Assembly (NCBI GenBank): GCA_020809705.1
Contig: CP085830.1
Span: 4,402,001-4,466,000 of the forward strand
DNA length: 64,000 nucleotides
Direction: 5' to 3'
From: Calonectria ilicicola
Lineage: Eukaryota > Ascomycota > Sordariomycetes > Hypocreales > Nectriaceae
The translations under genes were made by a program, and so were the position numbers. Positions 22,234 to 33,554 of the stretch are shown here, in pieces. Within the stretch, counting starts at the first letter, position 1, and each line of letters starts with the position of its first letter. The notes beneath the pieces were generated by a model, which worked only from the letters and a program-made list of their open reading frames with translations, had not been told where the DNA came from and did not search any database.

Positions 22234-24563
22234 ATGGAAAATGGTAATGTCGTTGATGAGGAAGATCCAGGTGTCATCCAGCGGGCGTCTAAAAGACCCC
22301 GTTTATTCGTTGCGAGACAGGTAGGGAATGGATACGAGCAGATCATGGACAAGGGCTCAAATTTTCATCTACTAGGCCTGTGAATACTGTCGGTCGAAAA
22401 AGACACGTTGTGACGAGGATTTTCCGTGTGGGCAATGCCGCGCTATTGGCGTGGAATGCAAGTATAGCGACCGTAAAGCAACTCGGTATAAGGCACTCGA
22501 ATCCCAGCCAACCATAACTAGCTGACAATCAATTCTTAGTAAGGAGGAGTCTTTGGGTACAATTCTCAGTTACCTGAGTCGTATAGAATTCAAGATTGAG
22601 CGAATTCCCCGTCAAATCGGAGCCCAGGCGTTACCTACAGAACTATCATCAGCATTGCGTGGTCTCAGCGATTTGCCATGGGCCGATCTCTCATCCTCAT
22701 CATTGGACATCGTAAACGTAGCTGATGCAGCACAACCTGCGACGAGCCCTAGTATAGCCGATACCCCAACGGGTTCCTCATCAAGAGAATCTATCTCGTT
22801 CAGCGCGCACCACACATTGTTTTGGCCATCCGTCGCAGCCCGATTGCCACCGGAAGCAAGCATCATTTGCGCAAAGGATCCAGCTGACTACACCACAAAA
22901 TTGGAAATGAAAAGAAAGCCTATTATATCTGGCTATAGTCGAAAGGTCCCAGGACAAGACTCTAATTTGTTAGAGACCATAAGCGTTTCGGTGGTGCGAG
23001 AACTGTGCTCTAATTACTTCGCAACTTTCAATCTTGCTAATCCTATCCTGGATCGACAATTCTTCCTGCGGCATACTCTTTGTACAGCTATTTCAAGTGG
23101 CTTCAGCTATGAAATTGAAAGCTGCATTGTGCTTGTCGCCATGGCATTGGGATGTTGGGGAAGGCAGGGTCTTAAGGAAGGTGGCTTCAAGCCTTCGAGA
23201 TCAAGCGAAGCACTAGACCAAAGTCTGCGCGATTATTCAGAAGATTACGTCCCAGGCTTTCTATTTTTCGACGAAGCAAGGAAACGAATCGGATTCTTGC
23301 TTGGGGATAACAGCCTCCAAAGTTGCCAATACCATTTGCTCGCAAGGTATAACCTCTGGACAATGGAGAGGAATTGCTCATAACTGACAAAAATGAAGTC
23401 TTTTCTACGCTCAGTTGGTAAGACCTATAGATTCTTGGAATAGTGTTCTACAGGCCGCCACTTGCAGTCTTGTGTTCTGGAAACAGTAAATCCTTGGCCT
23501 ATCCCTCAATAACTTGGCTACTAACGATAGTGTAGGACATCTAACGCATGTGATGCGTGGGTCTTAGATATGCAATCGCGACTATACTGGAATACCTTAA
23601 TGTTTGAATCTGTTCTGTCAGATGAATTGTCGCTCCATGTGAGCCGTTTGAGCGAAATCCAAGAACGAGTACCGCTTCCCAAATTTGTCAAGCCGGAGTT
23701 CTGCTCATTCTATTCCGACGATAACAACGCGGATGACGATTCTTTCTGTCATTATCATTTTCTTTCTCAGATAGCCCATCGCATTCTACTAAATCGCACC
23801 AAAGAGAGCATCTATTATTCATGTAAGAGTTGTCTTATTCATTCTGCCCATGATTTATTTTTAACGACACTAGCTCTTGGAGGTGGATACCCTTCTGCCT
23901 CACTCGAGGGTGAACTAATTCATCAACTTGAGCAATGGCGTACTCAATTGCCCAATGCGGTGAGATTCGACATTTACCAAGAACTCGCCGCCCCTCAGCA
24001 TCCCCAGGACATCCTAGTGGTGCCTTGGTTGCGATCACGATATGTAATTGCAAAATGGCATATTGGGCGACCATTTTTGTATGATTTCCTGACATCGCCT
24101 ATAGCCCCAAATACTAATATGGTGTTAGGCACAAAGTGTTATCATACCCCGGTCACCGAACTACATCCGATATTCGGAGATGCAGAGAAATATTTGAGGC
24201 AATATTGGAGTGGGAGCCCATTTTGCGAACTATCAGGATAATGAACAGTTGTATGCCTCTAAAATTCAACATGTGCGCTCAGTATGTTATCCCCAACAAC
24301 ATAATACTTTTATCATGTTGTCCATAACCTGGTTAAGTTTACTAATCAGAATATCATAAAGAATGCTCAGTTCGATCACTCTGCTCTACTGTTTCCAGAC
24401 AGACACTGACTCTGCTATGGCGGAGGCTATGCCACATCAATTTAAATCATGGTGCTCATTTGTTCTAGAAGTACTTGACGAGTGTTCACTTCTGAGTCCA
24501 ACGGTGCTCAAAGATGCTCAGATCGCCAAAATATTATGTCGGGCTTTAATTGGGAGTGGATAA
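22234..24563 (+). CDS. Zn2Cys6 transcription factor (fungal-specific TF domain)
   Basis: I reconstruct seven exons: 22234-22320, 22376-22485, 22540-23346, 23399-23485, 23536-24135, 24180-24281 and 24371-24563 (about 661 aa). The zinc cluster spans residues 31-57 with perfect C-x2-C-x6-C-x5-C-x2-C-x6-C spacing (ACEYCRSKKTRC then PCGQC..GVEC). The intron after VARQ splits the DNA-binding domain exactly before its first cysteine, as in many relatives. Later landmarks are LSRIEFKIERI (coiled-coil-like dimerisation start), FYAQLVRPIDSWNSVLQAAT and WVLDMQSRLYW (fungal TF middle homology). The intron at 24136-24179 is short (44 bp) and its donor is uncertain. It is expected to be a nuclear regulator of neighbouring genes, since it sits between transporter and enzyme genes of the putative cluster. 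Confidence 0.85.
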
Positions 24564-24673
24564 AGCTAGATAGTAGATATGCTAGCATTCTAAATGATAA
24601 TAAATGATCCAACTTAGGATTTGTCTATCTGATTAAGCTTATTTAGCCTCCAAAAGTTGGTTTGGACACTATC

Positions 24674-25399
24674 TCAAACATCATGCTCAACCTCTGCTAC
24701 GGTCGGAACCCTGTTCAAGATCAATCCCAGGAACCCAGCAACCAGCTGTACAGACTCCCAAATCACCTCCACATCTTCCAATGAGGCTCCAATTCTTCTC
24801 ATGCCTCTAATGTGCCAGTGCGTCTCTTTTCTGAGATTTTGAATCATAATGCCTGGCAGCACCACCATTTCCGTATCGATATCATCCAAGACTTGGCGAT
24901 CGCTAAGGTATAGACCATATGTGATATTCTTGGTGATCCACTCAAAGTCCTTGTGATCATCAAATAATGCCATGGTGTTGTTTGTATCTCTGGTGTAAAT
25001 TTTACCCAGCCATCCTGTGCCACGTTCAAGGTTGTAATCATCACATTGCCAATCGTCTCTGGTGGATGTGTGGTCTTTATCCTCCTCTCTCTCGCATTCA
25101 TTGATAGAAATAATGGCTTCGAGAGGCTTGCAGACTCCAATTATACTGATGCATTTGACAAGAGTCTCTCTCATACGACGGACTAAGATACGGCGTTGAG
25201 TAGGAGTTGAGAACTCTGGCTTAGATATGAGGTGAAGATACAAATCTTTGCAGAGCTCGGGGTCGTTGCCTCCGGCAATCACAGCAGTTGCCAAAATATA
25301 CCATCTATCGGGACCAAATGAAGTTTTTTGAAAACTCTCTTGAATCTTGTCGAGCAAGACTGACATTGCAGGATTACTGATTTGCGGTTGAATTGCCAT
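24674..25399 (-). CDS. Carboxymuconolactone decarboxylase / AhpD-fold protein
   Basis: This is a single-exon gene of 241 aa starting at the ATG complementary to 25397-25399; the frame continues upstream only through non-ATG codons. The core reads LVKCISIIGVCKPLEAIISI, then WLGKIYTRDTNNTMALF, ITYGLYLSDRQVLDDIDTEM and WHIRGMRRIGASLEDVE. This matches fungal AhpD-like (CMD-superfamily) proteins, which form an all-helical trimer or hexamer fold. A single Cys (VCKP) lies where some relatives carry catalytic residues; a CxxC pair is absent, so peroxidase-like AhpD chemistry is unlikely. Such genes often sit in fungal metabolic clusters. It is divergent from the SDR gene across a 780-bp shared promoter. 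Confidence 0.75.
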   Translation of the reverse strand: MAIQPQISNPAMSVLLDKIQESFQKTSFGPDRWYILATAVIAGGNDPELCKDLYLHLISKPEFSTPTQRRILVRRMRETLVKCISIIGVCKPLEAIISINECEREEDKDHTSTRDDWQCDDYNLERGTGWLGKIYTRDTNNTMALFDDHKDFEWITKNITYGLYLSDRQVLDDIDTEMVVLPGIMIQNLRKETHWHIRGMRRIGASLEDVEVIWESVQLVAGFLGLILNRVPTVAEVEHDV

Positions 25400-26179
25400 T
25401 TTCTGACAGGTTTGGGGCGTTTGTCTGAGTAGTAAGCCTTCCCCACAGAAATACAAGGCCTGTAGGTTTCAATTGAGGGGCAGGATAAAGATCTATTTTA
25501 TTTTATTCCAAGTTTTTTGACAGAAGTTTATGAACTGAGTGTGAGAGTTGAGGCATGGGCGGAATAGTACTAACGACACGATGCGAGAGCACCCCATTTT
25601 ATGACTCACCCAAAATCTACGGGATTCAATCGCACCGACGAAGAAGACCCATTGCAGATCTTACTGATAAGAATGTTTTCGCGATTATGCTACGCTGCGC
25701 TATAACTGCTGTTACATTCAATATCGCCAAGGACTTCTGACGCCAATGATAAGGAGTCGCACTTTCGGGGAGGATTGGACTGCTCCGGACTCCACAATGC
25801 CCACACAACTAACCATTCTCAGCAAAATCTGTCACGATCCGGGGAGAAAACTACATCTCCGGAAGACCCACAGCTTTGTGGTACTCTGCTCCTAACTCCT
25901 CCGGAATAACTTCTTTGGAAAGCGCGTCAAAAATTATTATTTTTGCTTTTGACTTGTCACTATCGCATGAATTTAGGCCGTCGACCGAAAACCGTTGTAA
26001 AATTGGAAAGGATGCCTACAGTTTAGTGGGCCCCTCTGTTGTGAGCGGACCTGGGAAGAATGTGGACGGCCGGACTCCCTCTCTCCACGTCTTTATATAA
26101 CTAGACGCAGTAATATTTCGTATTAACATGGAATGTTCTTTTACTTGTATGCAAATTATACTGTCTCTAACTTTCGACA
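25400..26179. promoter_or_regulatory. Divergent CMD/SDR promoter with three TCCGGA palindromes
   Basis: This shared upstream region contains TCCGGA at 25784-25789, 25858-25863 and 25900-25905, three copies of a 6-bp palindrome in 122 bp. Related CCGG steps lie near 25838 (atccgggg) and 26068 (ggccggac). CCG/CGG half-sites are the classic target of Zn2Cys6 dimers, and such a factor is encoded 1.2-3.5 kb away. The sites are seen; binding by that factor is inference. Confidence 0.5.
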
Positions 26180-27225
26180 ATGCATCAACTGGTCTTTCCG
26201 CCAGATCTCCTGACAAACTTGCGTGGCCAAACTGTCATTGTCACAGGTTCGGCGCGAGGTATTGGTGCTTCTACTGGGTCAATTTTTAATGCCAATGGGG
26301 CTAATGTGGTCATCGTCGATCTACCTACCCTTAGGGAGTCAGCTGAAACGTTGATCAAGTCATTCGAGAATCCAGAGCGTGGGCTTTTTGTACCGGCGAG
26401 CATCACTGAATGGAAAGATCTCGTCAAGGTTTTTAAAACGGCCGTTAATAAGTTCGGCAGGGTGGATATTGTGATAGCAAATGCTGGGACTATGGAGAGC
26501 GCCCCTGTTTTGGATGTTACAGTGGACAACACAGGAGATCCTATTGAATCGATAGAGGTCAATCGGGTAATGGACGTGAATTTGAAAGGCACCATGAATA
26601 GTGAGTCTTTTAATGAATTTACAACACCAAAAGCAGTTTGTGTGAAGATTCTTTCTAATAAGTCGAAGCTTTGAGATTGGGTCTCCATTATTTGGGTCAA
26701 AATTCCCTCTCCCCATCCGGATGGCGAGGTTCTATTGTGTTAATAGCATCTACTTCTGGGTATTTTGGATCAACGGGGAATGCAGCTTATATCGCCTCTA
26801 AACATGGAGTTGTAGGCCTCTTTAGAGCTGCTCTAAGCAAAACAGCGTCTTTAAATGTGAGACTGAATGCAATTGCCCCGGGTTACACACCAACGCACAT
26901 CACGGCTGGGTTTGGTAACAGTGTTTTCGACGCAAAGCTGGAAGCAAACACTCCTGAGAACGTGGGATTGGCTATTGCATATGCTGCTGCAGACGAGAGC
27001 CGGCATGGGACATCATGTTTGGTAAGAAAGGTTGACTTAAAGTGCGTCGATGAGACAAAACTAACTTTCATGTTCCAGGTCCTGGGCAGATTCTATCGCG
27101 AGCTGGAACGAACTCAACAGGAGACAATAACCGACTGGTTGGGCTCCGATCTAGTTGAATCCTTAGCACAGTTTGGTGATCTCATAGGAAGAGTCGGCTA
27201 TCCTTTGCCAAGAAGCAGTCTCTGA
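26180..27225 (+). CDS. Short-chain dehydrogenase/reductase (SDR)
   Basis: Three exons, 26180-26600, 26669-27021 and 27079-27225, give about 306 aa. The Rossmann dinucleotide motif TGSARGIG (residues 22-29) and NAG (IANAG) mark NAD(P) binding. The catalytic triad is visible as Ser in LIASTSG and Tyr-x3-Lys in YIASKHG; the PG motif follows as APGYTPT. An aspartate at the end of beta-strand 2 (VIVDLP) suggests NAD rather than NADP. The reaction would be reversible oxidation of an alcohol on a small molecule. The first intron is 68 bp. The second is 57 bp, a multiple of three with no stop, so the unspliced form also reads through. It forms part of the putative cluster with the PLP enzyme downstream. 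Confidence 0.88.
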
Positions 27226-27464
27226 GAATGATCAATGGGATACATATCATAGTATTTGCTAAATCAACATGCATTCAGACCATATAAATACTCTTCCACA
27301 TGAATTCAGTAGATTTATAATTGATAGATCTTAGGTTAAGCTAAAATCACTGTCTAGGTTAAGCTTTTCCGAATCAAAGTCTACCTGAATGCTTGAAGTC
27401 ACCCTCAAGCAGCCGACCTCCATCGTGATAAGATGGTTGGCCGTATGCAATGTCTAAATGTTTT

Positions 27465-28751
27465 CTATGCGTCTAGAGCCATCAGAATTCTTCTCAAACC
27501 CTCCTGGAGATAGCCATTCTCTTGCGAGAACACAATTCTGAACCAGCCAAGCTTTTCTGCGCCATACGCCATACCAGACGCGAGATAGGTCTTCCCGTCC
27601 ATCAATGCTTTCCCGATGATCTGATCTAACTCTTCGATTGGCGTTGAAGGTTTGCGAGAGAGATAAGCTTTGCCTAAATTCACCCATAAAAAGAAGGCAG
27701 CATTCACACCTGGTGCATACTCGATGTTGTTATTGTTTGCCCAGTCAACCACGAGCTCATATTGCTTAGCGAGTTTGGTTTGGTTTTCTTCAATGTAGGA
27801 TTCGATCCAGACAGTATCTTCTAAAAGATTGGCAGTAACGTGGTCAGAGAGTGATGAAGTCGAGCTGTACAGGCCTGCAGCCGCCATACTCGTAAGGAGT
27901 GCTGGGTTCGATTGTGAAATGATGGCGCCAATACGAATTCCGTTTGCTCCAAAGTCCTTTGACATTCCCCAAAGAACATGAACGCGAGCAGGGTCGATAA
28001 TATCTGTGGTGTCTATCGACAACGCAGAGACGAACGGAACCGGTGCGACATCCGTGTCAATTTTGTTCTCCCAAACTGACAAGGCGTAAATCTCGTCACT
28101 TATGAAGTGGATTTGATACTTTTCACAAAGTCTCATAAGCCCAATCATGGTCTCTCTTGAATAACAACGACCAAGAGGATTATGAGGGTTGCAAAGCATT
28201 AAACCAGCAACGGGTTGTCCCTCGGATTTGGACTCCAGAATGACATCCTCATACTTCTGTACGCAGCCTTCTCCCACAGGATCAACATCGTGAAATGAGA
28301 CAGGCAGTACCTTTGCACCGAAACGAAGAGAAATGTCAGGTATAAAGGTGCCGTAATAAGGCCGACCGAGAAGGAAGCCATCTCCAGGGTTTGCAAAGGC
28401 CCATGCAACATGTTCGATGGCAGTGCTACACCCGTTTGTAACACAAATATGCGATGGTTCGATCGGTTTAACCGCATTCAAATGTTTCGTCAATAGACGA
28501 GCTATGGCCGACCTGACACGTCTTGTACCCGTTGGGCCATCTCCGTAGGTAAAGGCTTCATGGTGTGAAATTGAAAGATTGTTGTGAAGATGTGCGGAAA
28601 GCTTCTCGTGCATTAACGAATTTTCAGCAAGTCCCAGGCTAATGTATCCAGAAGGGTTCGTTTTGGGATTCCAAAGATCCTTGATGATATCCCAAACCAG
28701 AATGTTTTTGCTGGCTTCCGCCGCCTTTGCACAACGAACTGAAAGAAACAT
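27465..28751 (-). CDS. PLP-dependent aminotransferase, ACC-synthase-like
   Basis: This is a single-exon gene of 428 aa. The start is the ATG complementary to 28749-28751; an upstream GTG is not credible. It is a fold-type I aminotransferase. GYISLGLAENSLMH and AFTYGDGPTGTRRVRSAIA are substrate/PLP-proximal motifs shared with 1-aminocyclopropane-1-carboxylate synthases. LMLCNPHNPLGRCYS carries the PLP-binding Asn, FISDEIYALSVW the Asp and Tyr, and WGMSKDFGANGIRIG the Schiff-base lysine. RIVFSQE near the end holds the arginine that binds the substrate carboxylate. Fungal relatives are often annotated as ACC synthase but can be aminotransferases or lyases in secondary metabolism, so the reaction is uncertain. 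Between the SDR gene and the amino-acid permease it suggests an amino-acid substrate. Confidence 0.88.
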   Translation of the reverse strand: MFLSVRCAKAAEASKNILVWDIIKDLWNPKTNPSGYISLGLAENSLMHEKLSAHLHNNLSISHHEAFTYGDGPTGTRRVRSAIARLLTKHLNAVKPIEPSHICVTNGCSTAIEHVAWAFANPGDGFLLGRPYYGTFIPDISLRFGAKVLPVSFHDVDPVGEGCVQKYEDVILESKSEGQPVAGLMLCNPHNPLGRCYSRETMIGLMRLCEKYQIHFISDEIYALSVWENKIDTDVAPVPFVSALSIDTTDIIDPARVHVLWGMSKDFGANGIRIGAIISQSNPALLTSMAAAGLYSSTSSLSDHVTANLLEDTVWIESYIEENQTKLAKQYELVVDWANNNNIEYAPGVNAAFFLWVNLGKAYLSRKPSTPIEELDQIIGKALMDGKTYLASGMAYGAEKLGWFRIVFSQENGYLQEGLRRILMALDA

Positions 28752-29596
28752 GGCATTTATAAACACTCAATGTATTGTATATTTTGTGTTGACTTGGAAT
28801 GTCCTATTCTGATTCCATCGAGTCTTTAAGTAATCGACTTCACAGACACAGGCAATCGCCTAGTCAGATCTACGGCCGATTATCGGGTGCATTGTTCTGT
28901 GAACTACATAATAGACGGAGATTTATTTGGACAATTCTACTGAATCGTAATACTCGAAGAAGAGGAGAAAAAAAAACTTCCGAGCATCACTAGTTTAGGT
29001 TACATTCGGATCATTATTCAGGGTATGAAGCCGAGAGGGGAGAGCCGAGAATTGGGTGGAAGCGGGCAGTATCGGCTTTGAATGAATGAATAATAAATCC
29101 TAATCCGAGGGCTAGCCGGTTATCCAGTTCAGAGCCTCAGGAACCCTTGTGAAATTGCGCAAGTATTGATTGAGCTTAACGCCACCGAGTAGTCGGGCGG
29201 GCTTAACTAATTTCCCCGCTTCTGGTATTCTCAAAGTTGACTCTTGCATGGAGATGCAACGTAATGATAGGAAATATACGGAGTAAAACACAATCAAAGA
29301 CTATTCGATTGTTGCATCTCGTGGCATGAAGTTTCCAAGACTGCTGAGAATAGACAGTTGCTTACCCAATCTGTTTGAAACGGCAGGGCTCCTAATCTTC
29401 ACTGTGTCATTCAATCATCATATCCACAAGTGTAGCATGGAGTCCAATAAATAAACATTCGAGCGGTAACAGTAACGCTTTTTGCTTTGATATGGGATAC
29501 ATCTGGCTAAGACAACCCAGAAATCTCTGGATTAAGAATACTAAAAGCAAGAATGCGAGTAAACCCAGACATCCCAGATCCGTTTGTCAAGGCTTC
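28752..29596. other. Spacer between PLP enzyme and permease genes
   Basis: The right side carries the 3' end of the minus-strand permease and the left side the promoter of the minus-strand PLP enzyme. I see no reading frame, RNA or repeat worth naming. Confidence 0.4.
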
Positions 29597-31537
29597 TTAA
29601 AATAGCCAACTGAAATACTTCTTCCACTTGCTCTTCCATTCCTTCTCAGAGTCAGTCTCAATCTCCACTGTATAAGTATCTGTTTCCAAGTCCATTTCGT
29701 CTAGTTTGATCATCTTCGTCCCCTTCAAAAGTTTCCAACCAACGTACATGACCAAAATGAGGGGCAATTCCAAGTAAAAACTAATAAAATCGACGGCTTT
29801 AAACTTAGGACTGAAGCTGCTCCAGCCTTGAATCAAAACGAGGAAGCTATTTAGGATGATGGTAACCCAAGGTCCAACTGGGTATGTCCAATTTCTGAAG
29901 GGCAGGAGATGGGTTTTTTCCTGTCGTTTTAGGGCAGCTCGGAACCGCACTGAAGTGATTCCAATCACGATCCAGCTTATCTGGTTAGAGACACCGACAA
30001 GACTGATCTTGTTAGTACACTAAAAAACTACGTTAAAATATGCCAGATCATCACTCACTTTTGTAACCAAACCCAGAGCTGGCCTGCTCCGATAAAGCTT
30101 GAACCAAAGCAGAGCCCGCTGACAGCCCCAGTAACCAATACAGCAACCCAAGGAACCTTGCCTTTGGTAAGCTTTCCGCAAACTGCAGGAGCCTGCCCTT
30201 CTATTGCCATTGCGTATAGGAGGCGGCCGCCAGCAAATAGCGAATGGTTTCCAGCAGATAAAACACTAGTAAGGATGACTGCGTTCATGATGCTACCGGC
30301 AGCTTTGGTCCCAGTCATCTGGAAGACGATGGTGAACGGAGAAGTACTCGTCTCTTTACTCTTCAACCCTGGATAGTTGTAAGGGATGTTCAATCCGACT
30401 ATGAGTGCTGAGAGAACACTGAGAAGAAATTAGCAATACAACTACACCTGGCTAGGTTCAAAGACATACTAGAACAGTAAAATTCGCCAAAACACATTTC
30501 TGACAACTCGCGGAATGTTTTTTGATGGGTTTTTCGTTTCGCCAGCTGTGATTGCGATGGATTCAGTACTACCATCTGTGTATTTCGTTAGCATTGGTAG
30601 TGAGGTGTCGGTGCGGGGCATACGAACAAGCGAATGCAGCGGTCACAAATACAGTCGCTAATCCACCAACTCCATCCACAAATGGAGCTCCAGGGATATG
30701 CCAATTCTTTCCCCCAATATACATATGGTCCGAGTTGGCTCCGCAATTGACTACTATGCCGACAATGGCGAATGCCTGGAAGGATTACTTTGCAATTCTA
30801 GCAAAAAGGTTTCGTTAGGGGGGGATAGGCTTACTATAATGGCGATGACTTTCACTAGGCTTAACCAATATTGAAGCTAAATTTTGTTAGCACTCACACT
30901 TTGTTAAATAGATTAAGAAGTACCTCGCCATAGAGTCCAACAGTCGCGATATTTGTCACGAGAATGAACACCCAGAATATCAAGCTGAATGCCCATCCAG
31001 GGAAGTTTTTGGCCCAGTACTCCAAGACCATCTGCAGAGCTACTAGGTCGGCAGCCGCGGTGATGGCGCACGCGAACCAGTAATTCCAGGATAGAGCAAA
31101 TCCGAGGGAATCATCCACAAAACGGCTGAACTTCAAGTCAGAAAATTGCCTCATAATGGCATCCGAAAGAAAACTTGCCTTGCGTAGGTGCAAAAGCTTC
31201 CAGTCACGGGAACAAAAGCCGCCATCTCACCAAGGCTCAGCATCATGAGGTAGATGATCCCTCCAACAAGAGTGTATGAGATGAGCAACGACGCAGGCCC
31301 TCCAGAAGCAAGTGACTTGCCAGTTCCTAAAAAGAGGCCGGTGCCTATGGTACCACCAATCGCCAACATTTGCACCTGGCGGTTGGACAACGCACGATTC
31401 AAATTGTCAGCTCGAACAACGTGGGACTCCCCAAGTTCTTTTTCGACGATATTCGTATCATCTTCATTTCCTTTCTCAAGGACCTTAAGGTCATTGTTTG
31501 GAGAATTTGAGAGTTCCATGGTCGTAAATTCTTTCAT
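29597..31537 (-). CDS. Amino-acid permease, YAT/APC family
   Basis: I reconstruct seven exons: 31537-31179, 31125-30924, 30876-30835, 30775-30628, 30575-30470, 30418-30059 and 30002-29597 (about 540 aa). The signature of yeast-type amino-acid transporters is clear: MLAIGGTIGTGLFLGTGKSL, then SLGEMAAFVPVTGSFCTYA, SLGFALSWNYWF and ESIAITAGETKNPSKNIPR, with about twelve hydrophobic segments. It would import amino acids with protons at the plasma membrane. The first intron is GC-AG, with a consensus AG|GCAAGT donor (31126-31178), and is needed to read TYA-S-RFVDD. One later donor is GTTCGT, uncommon. The ATG at 31537 is first in frame; 31519 is an alternative six codons later. Confidence 0.9.
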
Positions 31538-33554
31538 AAAAGACGTTGGTGTGCACGAAGAGAAAACCAGGGATGAGAGGTGTCTATGCCAGAGATGCAA
31601 AAAGATCTTTTTGGACTCAGCTCTCGACTCATATTTAACTTCTACTTATCCTGCAATCTCAACCCTTCCCAGGTAACTCCCACGAAGGTCTCATGTGGCT
31701 TGCTCGTTCATCTCTTATCTTTCCCCGCATTCAATGGTTCCCGCTGCCTCAGAAATCTTTCCTATTTGAGCTAGGAGGCCGCTTTCATAGGGGCATGGCT
31801 TCCCCAGAGACTCGCTGTGGAGGTTTAGCCCATTTTCCCCACGTGTAGCACTGTCCAGTCAAGTCATGCGATCTTACATGTCATGATTGCCGCCTGAGGT
31901 TACATGAACAAATCGCCGATACTATCTCGGCGATATATCTCGGGATCAAATATTTCCATATAGGATTGATTGTATTAATCTTATCTGTGGATAATTTGGT
32001 TTGTGGGCCGGCTTCGGTGTAATTGTCTGGTACAGAATGCCTGGGGGGTTGCCAAAATTTTGGCATGTTCTATTTTAGCAAACCGTAGCATCACTTCATA
32101 TGAAATAGATTATCTTCGAAATGTGGGAATATATTTCATTCTAGCGTTTAAGGAAGTATTTGGCAAAGTCAGACATCTTGCACTTAGTCATGCACAACCT
32201 ACTCCCTGGCCGCACTGAGAGAAACTGGATTTGTCCGCAGAACGGGAGATTGACAAATCATTCCGTTCGTTGCGGCTGGATGCAAGGGTAACCAAGAAAC
32301 GAGAGAGCAAGGCTAAAAATCTCCGAGAAATCCGACAAGCGAAAGAAAAAATATCCGTGAACATGCATCAAATCGCAATCTTCGCTATTTGTTGAGGGAG
32401 GCGAACAATTCTGTCCAGCCGAGAAAGAGCCGTTTTGCGTCATTGGAACTAATGTAGATTAGCTTCTATGCGGTAATGGGCTTACGTATTCATGGTTTCT
32501 CTTACAATTTGATCCGTTCATTCGTTATTGTTGTTCGAGTTTGACATCTGGTTTGAATTGAATCTGCTATCTCGCCGGCGAGACGCGGCAAGTGGGAGTA
32601 AAAGGAAATGTGCAAGGTTCTTATTTGGATGCTTCGATGATAGACGGCAATGGATTGCTGATCCAACACACCTCCAATCTGTTGGGGAATCGCTCAATAC
32701 CAACGCTTTCGGCTGCTCTAGAAATATTCGGGTGAAAGCGTGTCCAAGACTTTTCATGCATGAAAGAATCTTCAGTGATCACTTTCCCCAGGCATTAGAT
32801 TCTTTCTTGCTACAATTTGATAGTTGTAATCCTTTGTCGCCGAGTTAAGTGTGTGATTTCGAGAGACGGGGCGATTTACGTTGCCTTTGCAAGCCTTACA
32901 AAAAAAAAAATCGGGGAGAGCAGCCACATGGCAACGATATTAGGACTTCCATCACGCTGCAATTTTAGGTCGTGTCGAATGCACTTAAATTTCTCTCTCT
33001 CTGGTTGGCTGCACACGCGATGGCTGACCGAGTGTTGCCTGAGGATTCTGGGACATTTTCCGGCCTAATGTGGGATGGTAGCGGCTGTGTTCAGCTGTTC
33101 TACGTTAACAGGCTGACACTTTATGCGAACTCTAAACGAATCCAGGCTTTTTGTTTCATTTTGTAAAGAAAAAAGTGTGGCCACATTTCATGTGGAGGCG
33201 AATGTCAGCTTTCACGTGTGTTTCTCAGTGTCTTTTTGGAGGGTGGAGCGGACGGGGATCTTTCTTTTGTGGTCTTTTGTGGCCTTAGAGGGCTGGGCCT
33301 TTTTGCAAGGCCTTATTTGGGCCAGTTCGCTGAGTAAGTTCTGTGTTTCTACGCGGATGCAGATTGTTGAAATTCCCCTGTTCTTTTGGCCGTTGGCTTG
33401 CGAGCTTCTAACGGAATTTTCGCGCAGATAAAGCATGCTCCATGAAGAAGGGAGATGATTCACGCGCAAACCATGGCTCGCACGATCCACCATTATTTTG
33501 GCGGTGGCATGGCATAGTCTTTGGGCTGTTTTGAGAGCTAGCAAACGAAAGCTG
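31538..33554. other. Intergenic, about 2 kb
   Basis: This contains the promoter of the amino-acid permease on its left. The region is AT-rich with scattered short frames of no recognisable content. An A10 run occurs near 32905 and a short ctctctct run near 32993. I see no gene or mobile element. Confidence 0.4.
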
